The position numbers were made by a program, and so were the translations under genes. A stretch of 7,467 bases of DNA, from positions 1-7,467 of the forward strand of contig JADMKH010000256.1 of the NCBI GenBank assembly GCA_018780025.1. Direction: 5' to 3'. The stretch is from Thiobacillus sp. (GTDB taxonomy: Bacteria > Pseudomonadota > Gammaproteobacteria > Burkholderiales > Thiobacillaceae). Positions 1 through 7,014 of this stretch are shown piece after piece (position 1 is the stretch's first letter; each line of letters begins with the position of its first letter). The notes beneath the pieces were generated by a model. The model did not search any database and was not told the origin of the DNA. It worked only from the letters and a program-made list of their open reading frames with translations.

Positions 1-2
1 CG

Positions 3-974
3 ATGTGCACCTTTCTGCTGGAAATGCGCGAGTACTACCGCTGGGAAATGGAAATTCCTTACGGCGCGCGCTTGCCCAAGGATGAACTGGGCGATTGGTT
101 GAATGCACGCGAAAGTCTGTGGGATACCGTTGAAGAGGAAGCGTTTTCACCGCTGCCTCTCAGTGTTGCCGACATCGACCCATTCGAGGCCAATGACGTC
201 AACCGCGCCTTGATGCCGCTGGGCCTGGTTTACAGCAGCGGGCTGGGGCGTTTCCGCAAACCCCACTTTGTACTGGCCGAACTCAAGCGTTCTGAAACGC
301 GGGAAGGCATGCAGATTCTGGTGGCGGGCTGCGAATATGCACGCGACCTGATTGCACCCCCCGCCGCGATGCGGGATGGTGCCATCTTCCTGCGTATGGA
401 CGCAGTCCGACGCCTGCTGTGGAACAAGTACGAAGAGTGGCAATGGCAGGAAAAAGACACCGCACTGGGGCGTGCGTTTACCTATTACGATTTCGAGCAT
501 GGCGTTGAACGCGGACTCGACCGCATGGAAGCGGCCGAAAGTGAAGCGATGATCCTTCACGAAATTGGCGAAGCCCGCGTGGAACGGCTGCTGGGCGAGG
601 ACTGGAACACGATGCTGGTCCAGCTCGGTTCCAAACATGCCGAGCTACTGGCACGCGCGGTGCGTGACCACCTGGCCGACTGTATGGTGACGTTGCCAAC
701 GCTCCTCGAACGCGAGGCCTTGGGTTCATTGCATTTTTATCTGGCCAATTTTTCCGGCTTGCGACGTGCCCTTTTTCCGGCACTGACACAGGCTTATGAA
801 GCATGGCTGGCTAACCATGACACGGCAAAGCTGACCAAAGTGGTGGCTGCAGCAGAAGCCCACTGGATGCATGTGGCGCAGCAACTGATGACCACGTTTC
901 ACCGTGATGTGGTCAAGGGGGATGCAAACCTCAACTGCCTCGCAGGCAACGATTTAGCCCGATTGAAACGCTAG
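3..974 (+). CDS. Conserved protein of unknown function, probably missing its extreme N-terminus
   Basis: An open frame of 323 codons runs from the window edge to a TAG stop. The first ATG is at base 3, but the text there (CTFLLEMREYYRWE) already looks like conserved domain interior, so the true start probably lies a few tens of codons upstream. I see no signal peptide or membrane segment, so it is probably a soluble cytoplasmic protein. It is rich in charged and aromatic residues and mostly helical in the second half. Landmarks are DPFEANDVNRAL (about residue 59), a glycine-rich VYSSGLGRFRKPHF stretch (about 76-89), CEYARDLIAPPAA (about 110-122), an LHEIGE motif (His186, Glu187, Glu190) and LHFYLANFSGLRRALFPAL (about 243-261). 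It resembles, from memory and unverified, the uncharacterised family called Sfum_1244. HEIGE is not a full HExxH zinc-protease motif, so I assign no enzyme activity. It converges on pilL and ends in a terminator, so it is a separate transcription unit. The coding call is secure; the function is unknown. Confidence 0.5.
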   Translation: MCTFLLEMREYYRWEMEIPYGARLPKDELGDWLNARESLWDTVEEEAFSPLPLSVADIDPFEANDVNRALMPLGLVYSSGLGRFRKPHFVLAELKRSETREGMQILVAGCEYARDLIAPPAAMRDGAIFLRMDAVRRLLWNKYEEWQWQEKDTALGRAFTYYDFEHGVERGLDRMEAAESEAMILHEIGEARVERLLGEDWNTMLVQLGSKHAELLARAVRDHLADCMVTLPTLLEREALGSLHFYLANFSGLRRALFPALTQAYEAWLANHDTAKLTKVVAAAEAHWMHVAQQLMTTFHRDVVKGDANLNCLAGNDLARLKR

Positions 975-977
975 GCG

Positions 978-1008
978 AAAAAAACGGGCGATTCTCCGCC
1001 CGTTTTTT
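978..1008. terminator. Bidirectional rho-independent terminator between convergent genes
   Basis: A perfect 6-bp GC stem, CGGGCG (985-990) with CGCCCG (997-1002), encloses a 6-nt loop. It is flanked by seven A residues (978-984) and six T residues (1003-1008). Because the A and T tracts are complementary, the structure reads as GC hairpin plus U-tract on both strands. It lies 3 bp after the stop of the plus-strand gene and 15 bp beyond the stop of pilL, so one element can end both transcripts. It also marks pilL as the last gene of its operon. Confidence 0.5.
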
Positions 1009-1023
1009 CAACTGCTGTAGCAA

Positions 1024-4000
1024 TTACGCCTGAACGACCTCACTCTGCTCGAGTTGTCCGGCAATACTGTCGAGCAACTGCTGCTCCTGATACGGTTTGC
1101 CCAGATAGACGTTGACGCCGATTTCCAGCGCGTGATTACGGTGTTTATCCGCCGTACGCGAGGTGATCATGATGATCGGAACCGACTTCAGACGCGCATC
1201 ACTGCGCATCACACGCGCCAGTTCGAAGCCATCCATGCGTGGCATTTCGACGTCGAGCAGCACCACATCCGGGACCAGATCATGCATTTTCTCCAGCGCG
1301 TCAACACCATCCTTCGCGCTGTCGACACGGAAGCCTTCCCGCGTCAACAGACGGGTCGTGATTTTACGCACAGTGAGCGAGTCGTCCACCACCAGTATCA
1401 TCGGTGGCTGCAAGGCCAGGCTGACTTCAACGGCTTCCGCCGGCGCGTTGCGTTCCAGGGCAGTACGCGGCAGGTTGGCCCAACGCAACGCCAGGGGCAC
1501 CGGATTCATGATCAGAATCACGCGTCCATCGCCGCGAACGGTTGCGCCTACCACGCCGGTAATACGCGCCATTTGCGGGCCAATGTTCTTGACCACAATT
1601 TCGCGCGTTCCCTCGATCGAGTCGACCAGTACAGCAGCCTGGCTGGCACCGCTTTGCAGCAGGATTACCGGGTTGTAGCGCAGGACTTCATGCACAGCCT
1701 CAGTGTCGCCCAGCAAATGCGGTAAATACGAGAACGGATAGTCAGTACCCCGCCACGCCACCACGCCGTCGATCATGGCCTGTTCCAGCTCAGCCGGCTT
1801 GAGTTCAAGCACCTGCTGCACCAAGGGTGTTGGCAGGGCGTAATCGTGCTTGGCCGCCTGAATCATGACAGCCTGCGTCATTGCGAGCGTCAGCGGCAAA
1901 TAGATGTTGAAAGCGGTTCCAGCGCCGGCGGTCGAGGCAATATCGATGCGCCCACCCAATGCAGCGATTTCACTTTTAACCACATCCATACCCACACCGC
2001 GACCGGAAACCTGGCTCACGGTTTCGGCCGTTGTGAAACCCGCGGCGAAAATCATCTGTGCCAGCAACGTCTCGGTTGGCTCGACACCGAGCTGCAGCAA
2101 TCCGGCGGCCTCCGCTTTTTCACGGATGCGGGTGTAGTTGAGACCCGCGCCGTCATCTTTCACCGTCAACAACATTTCGTTGCCGGACTGGCGCGCGGAC
2201 AGCACGATTTCACCGAATTCGGTTTTACCCGCTGCACGGCGTGCTTCGGGGGTTTCAACCCCGTGTGCCAGCGCGTTACGCAGCAAGTGCTCCAGCGGCG
2301 CGGTGACCTTTTCCAGTACCGAGCGGTCGATTTCCAGATCGCCGCCCTGAATATCGAGCTGAGCCCGCTTGTTCACATCGCGCGCAGTTTGCCGCACGGT
2401 GCGGTACAAACGATCGGAGACCGAGTTCAGCGGCACCATCCGTACCCGCAACAGGTTCTGTTGCAGTTCGCGGTTAAGGCGCGATTGCTGGATCAGCGCT
2501 GCATCGGTCTCGCCCAGGCGGGCCAGCAGAATATGCTGCACTGTGGAAATATCGTTCACGCTCTCTGCAAGGAACCGGGTGACTTCCTGGAAGCGGGTAA
2601 AACGGTCGAATTCCAGCGGATCAAACTGTTCAGCCACGCCCTGTGTCTGGAAGGTTGCCTGCATCTGCGACTCGGCCTGGATCTCAACTTCACGAATATG
2701 GCCGCGCAAGCGCAACAGCGCCTCGGACAATTCATTGACGTGACGTTTGAAAGCGAACACTTCGCTTTCAATCCGCGAACGCGAAATCGCCACTTCGCCC
2801 GCCTGGTTAACCATCCGGTCAACCCAGTCGGCGCGCACCCGCAGGGTCAGCGCCGCGTTGTCGCGCGTCGCCACTTGCGACGGCGCTTCAAGCTGCCTTG
2901 CAATCGGCGTCCGCAGCAATTCCGCCTCTTCAAACAAGGAAAGGGTCGGCTCAATGGGCGACGCGACCGGCATTGGCACGTCTTCCGCCAGCGGCGTGAA
3001 GTCACCCTGTTTCAAACGATCAACCGTATCGGCCAAACGGTCGAGCTGCGCTTCAAGCGTATCGAAAACGTCCGGGCTTGCCGACAGATGACCTTCGATC
3101 ACGGCGATCACTCGCGATTCCATCACATGGGTCAGTTCGCCCAGGCGCATCGCGCCCACCATGCGGGCACTGCCTTTGATGGTGTGAAGGCTGCGCTGCA
3201 GCGCATCACGCGCCGGGATATCGCCCGGTGCAACTTTCCAGGCGCGCAGTTGCGCGCTGGCATCCGGCACCAGTGTTTCAGCTTCCTCGATAAAGATAGG
3301 CAGCAACTGCTCGTCAATTTCATCCGCCACATCGCGTCGCTCAAATACCGGCGCTGGCGTAGCCGCTTTGATCTCGGACACCAGTGCGCTGACGTCAAAC
3401 ACGTCGCGCTCCGCTTCAGCAGGGCTGTGTTCCGCCGAAACGGCCGGGCTGACTGACCCGGCAAGCGCAGGCTCGTCGGCATCCTGAATTGCTTCCGGCT
3501 CGAACGCTTCTGCAACGGGTTCTGCAGCCGGCGTGGTTTGTTCGTCTTCCAGTTCACCCAATGTTGCGATCAAATCACTCGCTGATTCGGGTAGCTGACC
3601 CGTCTCAATGGTCGCAATCATTTCATGCAGGCGCGCCACGGTGTCATTGACCAGCGGCAAGTGCGCGGCAGGCATCGGAGCATGCACGAATCGATTCCAG
3701 TACTGCTCGAATGCATGCGATAAATCGGCCAGATTCGTGATGCCTGCCGTACCCGCAATGCCGCCCAGCGTGTGGATGGCCCGGCGTGCGTGCTCGCTGA
3801 CCGTACTGTTGACCGCTTCGGCGAGACGCTCGGACTCTTCCTGCAATACCGCCAGACGCTGATGCGCCTCGACTATGAAAATTTCATACAGATTGCTGGA
3901 CAAACACACCGACCCAATGCAAACCTCATCAGGCAAAGCCGGCTCCTCAGGTGCCTCGGGCGCTACTGCATATTCAACCAGTGCGCCGACATCCAGCCCG

Positions 4001-6945
4001 GGATCCACATCCACGATGTCATCAATGTCTACGATTTCAAACGCTGCCAGCGCTTCAACTGTCGGTTCGTTAAAGCTGATTTCGTTATCCGGATCAGCAT
4101 TTTGCTCAAACCCGGAAAGCGCATCTTGCTGGCTGAGGGAAAACGCGCCGACTGAATCCAGCTCGGGGGTTACTGCGGGCACCGGCTCAGACCCGGTTTC
4201 AAAGTCGGGCGCCAAGCCGGATGATTCATTCAACGGAGCAAGCTCGACAACAGGCTCGTCCGCCAGGCTGGGGGCGGCTTGAGCGCTTACCTGCCCGGGG
4301 ATGAAATCGGGTGCTTGTCCATGGTCAACGCGTTCAACAGCGGCGAGTAATGCGGGAACGGGCAATGCCACTGACTGGTCCGCCTGCAGCGCATCGACCC
4401 AATCCTGAAACAGACCACGCGCATGACCAATGACATCCAGCAGGGCGCTATTGGCGGGCTTCTTTTCACCCAGCCAACTGTTCATCAGTTGTTCAAGGCG
4501 CCAGGCCACATCGCCCAGCTCGATCAAACCGACCATGCGACCGCTACCCTTCAGGGTATGAAATCCGCGGCGAATGACAGTCAATGATTCGGGGTCGTCC
4601 GGATTACTCTGACAGTACACACCGGCATCACCGATGGCGGCCAGCACTTCGTTGGCCTCTTCCAGAAAAATCTCCAGGAGCTCCTGCTCAACGCCCTCTG
4701 GAATTGTCGTTCTCACCCATTCCGCGTCGACGGGTGCGGTTGCTTCTTCAGTCGCGGGAAGGGATTGCACTGTCGCCAGAATGGCTTCCGCCTGATCCAT
4801 TTCAAGCGTGCTGATTTGCAGTTCCTCAACATCCACATCGACTTCAGCCACGTTGATTTCAACGTGGGGCGTGTCATCAATGTGCTCGACAAATTCCAGC
4901 GCCGCTTCAACCGGCTCTGTCGACCAGGTGTCAGTCGTTTCCTGCATCGCCCGGGCTTCAACTTCAGCCCGGTCGGGGACGGCCAGCCCGGTCAGGGCGG
5001 TGACCGCGGCATCCAGTTCACGCGTTGCCTCCGCTGCATCCCGACTGGCATCCAGTACAGCACGTGTTTTTTGCTTCAGTATGCTGTCATCGATCAGCTC
5101 AGCATCACGGCTGAGCTCAGTCAGCGTATCAAGATATTTTTTTTTTGAGCCTTCGTCCGGCTGCGCTCGCCAATTGAGATAGGTCGCCTGCACCCCTTCC
5201 TTACGAGCGGGCAAACCCGACTCTATCGTTTCACCCAAAGCATTGCCGTCAGGGCTATCGGCATCGATGATGCCAAAGTCGATCAAAACCGGCCGCAGTA
5301 TCCGGGCGGCATCCGCACGCCCGGCACAATAGGATTCAATAAATAAACCCAGGCTGGAAAAGGCGTCGGCCAACTTCTGCTGAGTCGCATCATCTGGCTC
5401 ACCTTCTTTGGCAAACGGATACGCCACAGCTGTGGCGGCAGCCAGCAGACTGGCAGCATCGGGCAACTCAAGCATGGTGAGTGCGCCTTGCGCCTGCTGC
5501 GACAAGGCCGGCAGATTAGCCAGTGCTTCGCGGTCATCGCAGTCACGGAAAAAGGCATCCAGCGCTTCCTCAATCTGACGCAGATTCTGACCCACTTCCT
5601 GAGCCATTTGCACCAGCATATCGCGCTCGGATTCGCGCTGGCTTGCCTCGTTTTCAACGCTGATCGGCATCTCGCGGCCTTCGATCAGGGCACGCAAACG
5701 TGTCTGCTGCCTTCCCGCACGCGCGGCAAAATCCGCGTGAAGAATATCTTCCTGATTGACGGCGTTTTGCATGAACAATAACGTGGAAGCCACTTCCAGG
5801 TTCATTTGTTCGCGTGCTTCGCCCTCGCTTCCAGCCGCAGCTACCGCCGCCGCACCCAATTCATCCAACAGGGCCGACAGGCCGCTGTTCTCCAGGCTGC
5901 TTGCCTGTGGCTGCATGCGCATCAACTGCGTTGTGAATTGCTCCAGCTGTTCGGCATGGCCTTCCACGAACCCATGCCAATTGTCACGCGCAGCTTTCAG
6001 GCCCGCTTGCAGGGCATCCAATACCGGGCGCATGCGCGCCAAGGCTTCCGGGTCCAGCATGCCGCGGCCAGGTAAATAGCGATCAAGACCAAACCTGGAA
6101 CGGATTTCCGCGGCACGTCCATCCAGCGCTTCGCTTTTTGCAATAAAGAACAAGGCATCGCGCATCAGGCGCTCAGCAACCTGGGGGGAACCTTCCATCA
6201 AGCGGCGCATTTGCAAATCCACACGCGCCAGCAACTGCTTCACATGAAAATCGGCTTCCACACCGTGAGCCATCAGGCTATCGACGAATCCTACGCATGC
6301 CCACCAAAAAGTTTGCGACGCTTGCGAAGGCGCGATGCTTTCGATGGTGGCCAACGCGTCTCGCATGCGCTGGAGTCCTTGCTCAGCGTCAACATTCCGC
6401 AAAAAGGCCAGCAGACCTCGCTGAAATTGCGCACGCGCAATTTTGACTGCAGCAGCCAACGCCTCCTGTGACATGCCATCGTTGGCTGCCCTGGCCTGTA
6501 CACCCGACCGTAAATCCGGGAAAAACAGTTCACCTTCGAACACCCGTTCGGCGCCCTGCAATTCGCGCAGCCTTTTGTAGAGTGGGAAGAGCGCCAGTTC
6601 ACCGCTACCGCGTCCGTCTGCCAGATCTTTTACCCAGCGCTGCAAGCCTTCCATGGCATTGCGTAGCGCGCGTAGCAAATCGTCGCCCGCATTCAAGCGG
6701 TTTTCATTAATATCAAGCAGACAGGACTCCAGCGCACCCGCCAGGGTGGCGGCGCCCTCCAGTCCAACCATGCGCAATGCGCCCGTCACCTGATGCGCAT
6801 CGTCACCCGCCAGTCGCAGTGCATTGGTCAGGTCGGCATCGACACTGTAGGCCTGCACACGCCCCAAGGCGGCTTGCAGGGCGGCGTCGATGTCACCGCG
6901 CACCCAGTTCAAGGGGCCGGTATCGTAATCGAGGATGGCGCTCAT
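1024..6945 (-). CDS. pilL: PilL/ChpA: giant CheA-type hybrid histidine kinase of the type IV pilus chemosensory (Pil-Chp) system
   Basis: This 1973-residue cytoplasmic kinase of the Pil-Chp pathway should take PilJ signals and phosphorylate PilG/PilH-type regulators that control pilus motors. Domains in order: a FimL-like N-terminal region (about 1-620) with a divergent phosphotransfer site at His51 (HQVTGALRMVG) and a related site with Gln483 in the histidine position; an acidic linker (about 652-745); an Hpt with His796 in HTLKGSGRMVG; a linker (about 885-1005); an atypical Hpt with His1058 (HTLGGIAG); a linker (about 1132-1205); an Hpt with His1254 in HTIKGSARMVG; a dimerisation region (about 1362-1500); an HATPase with N-box HLLRNALAHG (Asn1557), DDGAG (1597-1601), F-box IFAAGFTT (1632-1639) and GRGVGMD (1648-1654); a CheW-like domain (about 1690-1825); and a receiver (about 1850-1966) with Asp1854, Asp1855, phospho-acceptor Asp1898, Thr1928 and Lys1950. 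All catalytic motifs are intact. The ATG at 6945 suits the family's short leader before GPLNWV. It is shorter than the roughly 2470-residue P. aeruginosa ChpA, with fewer phosphotransfer modules. An A10 run encodes Lys601-603. Confidence 0.5.
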   Translation of the reverse strand: MSAILDYDTGPLNWVRGDIDAALQAALGRVQAYSVDADLTNALRLAGDDAHQVTGALRMVGLEGAATLAGALESCLLDINENRLNAGDDLLRALRNAMEGLQRWVKDLADGRGSGELALFPLYKRLRELQGAERVFEGELFFPDLRSGVQARAANDGMSQEALAAAVKIARAQFQRGLLAFLRNVDAEQGLQRMRDALATIESIAPSQASQTFWWACVGFVDSLMAHGVEADFHVKQLLARVDLQMRRLMEGSPQVAERLMRDALFFIAKSEALDGRAAEIRSRFGLDRYLPGRGMLDPEALARMRPVLDALQAGLKAARDNWHGFVEGHAEQLEQFTTQLMRMQPQASSLENSGLSALLDELGAAAVAAAGSEGEAREQMNLEVASTLLFMQNAVNQEDILHADFAARAGRQQTRLRALIEGREMPISVENEASQRESERDMLVQMAQEVGQNLRQIEEALDAFFRDCDDREALANLPALSQQAQGALTMLELPDAASLLAAATAVAYPFAKEGEPDDATQQKLADAFSSLGLFIESYCAGRADAARILRPVLIDFGIIDADSPDGNALGETIESGLPARKEGVQATYLNWRAQPDEGSKKKYLDTLTELSRDAELIDDSILKQKTRAVLDASRDAAEATRELDAAVTALTGLAVPDRAEVEARAMQETTDTWSTEPVEAALEFVEHIDDTPHVEINVAEVDVDVEELQISTLEMDQAEAILATVQSLPATEEATAPVDAEWVRTTIPEGVEQELLEIFLEEANEVLAAIGDAGVYCQSNPDDPESLTVIRRGFHTLKGSGRMVGLIELGDVAWRLEQLMNSWLGEKKPANSALLDVIGHARGLFQDWVDALQADQSVALPVPALLAAVERVDHGQAPDFIPGQVSAQAAPSLADEPVVELAPLNESSGLAPDFETGSEPVPAVTPELDSVGAFSLSQQDALSGFEQNADPDNEISFNEPTVEALAAFEIVDIDDIVDVDPGLDVGALVEYAVAPEAPEEPALPDEVCIGSVCLSSNLYEIFIVEAHQRLAVLQEESERLAEAVNSTVSEHARRAIHTLGGIAGTAGITNLADLSHAFEQYWNRFVHAPMPAAHLPLVNDTVARLHEMIATIETGQLPESASDLIATLGELEDEQTTPAAEPVAEAFEPEAIQDADEPALAGSVSPAVSAEHSPAEAERDVFDVSALVSEIKAATPAPVFERRDVADEIDEQLLPIFIEEAETLVPDASAQLRAWKVAPGDIPARDALQRSLHTIKGSARMVGAMRLGELTHVMESRVIAVIEGHLSASPDVFDTLEAQLDRLADTVDRLKQGDFTPLAEDVPMPVASPIEPTLSLFEEAELLRTPIARQLEAPSQVATRDNAALTLRVRADWVDRMVNQAGEVAISRSRIESEVFAFKRHVNELSEALLRLRGHIREVEIQAESQMQATFQTQGVAEQFDPLEFDRFTRFQEVTRFLAESVNDISTVQHILLARLGETDAALIQQSRLNRELQQNLLRVRMVPLNSVSDRLYRTVRQTARDVNKRAQLDIQGGDLEIDRSVLEKVTAPLEHLLRNALAHGVETPEARRAAGKTEFGEIVLSARQSGNEMLLTVKDDGAGLNYTRIREKAEAAGLLQLGVEPTETLLAQMIFAAGFTTAETVSQVSGRGVGMDVVKSEIAALGGRIDIASTAGAGTAFNIYLPLTLAMTQAVMIQAAKHDYALPTPLVQQVLELKPAELEQAMIDGVVAWRGTDYPFSYLPHLLGDTEAVHEVLRYNPVILLQSGASQAAVLVDSIEGTREIVVKNIGPQMARITGVVGATVRGDGRVILIMNPVPLALRWANLPRTALERNAPAEAVEVSLALQPPMILVVDDSLTVRKITTRLLTREGFRVDSAKDGVDALEKMHDLVPDVVLLDVEMPRMDGFELARVMRSDARLKSVPIIMITSRTADKHRNHALEIGVNVYLGKPYQEQQLLDSIAGQLEQSEVVQA
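5096..5117. other. Small inverted repeat inside pilL, downstream of the A10 run
   Basis: AGCTCAG (5096-5102) and CTGAGCT (5111-5117) form a perfect 7-bp stem with an 8-nt loop. In pilL reading direction it begins 19 nt after the end of the A10 run. It could fold in the mRNA, but it lies farther from the run than the 5-9 nt usual for stimulators of ribosomal frameshifting, and no U-tract follows it, so it is not a terminator. It may be chance. Confidence 0.5.
5137..5146 (-). repeat. A10 homopolymer in the pilL coding strand (possible slippage site)
   Basis: Ten T residues on the plus strand give ten consecutive A residues in the pilL sense strand, read as TCA AAA AAA AAA TAT (Ser600, Lys601-603, Tyr604). 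Nothing else this long appears in the window; the next A run seen in the sense strand of pilL is A6 at 5067-5072. The tract sits at the end of the FimL-like region, before the first acidic linker. Nine A residues would read on to a TGA after residue 607; eleven would reach a TGA after residue 605. Runs of this length are known to favour replication and transcription slippage; whether this one does so is inference. Confidence 0.5.
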
Positions 6946-7014
6946 GGTGTGTGATTCCCGAAGTTGATGGCGGTGGCCTTGATCGGCCGCTCGTTCAAGT
7001 TGTTGTCAGTCCGT
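6946..7014 (-). promoter_or_regulatory. pilJ-pilL intergenic spacer with a weak ribosome binding site
   Basis: The 69-bp spacer carries no ORF. On the minus strand the only Shine-Dalgarno-like sequence near the pilL ATG is GGGAA (6955-6959), 9 nt before the start codon, a poor match to the consensus. A minor GGCC-GATCAA-GGCC inverted repeat (6973-6986) is too short to count as a terminator and has no U-tract, so co-transcription of pilJ and pilL is the simplest reading. I see no convincing promoter boxes. Confidence 0.5.

Noticed and set aside
147..638. A 163-codon minus-strand open frame opposite the plus-strand gene
   Set aside because: It lies fully inside a better coding frame and its product shows no recognisable composition or motif; it is a shadow.
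1846..3456. A 536-codon open frame on the plus strand opposite pilL
   Set aside because: It is antisense to the intact dimerisation, kinase and Hpt parts of pilL. Its translation is rich in His, Arg and Gln with no domain pattern, as expected from the complement of a codon-biased GC-rich gene.
5067..5072. Second A run (A6) in the pilL sense strand as a slippage site
   Set aside because: Six A residues is common by chance, and it is not paired with the features seen at the A10 tract.
5111..5120. Perfect 10-bp palindrome CTGAGCTCAG as an operator
   Set aside because: It lies within pilL coding sequence far from any start, and its half is shared with the small inverted repeat at 5096-5117. A single copy gives no support for a binding site.
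6973..6986. GGCC-GATCAA-GGCC hairpin between pilJ and pilL as a terminator
   Set aside because: The stem is only 4 bp and no T-tract follows on either strand.
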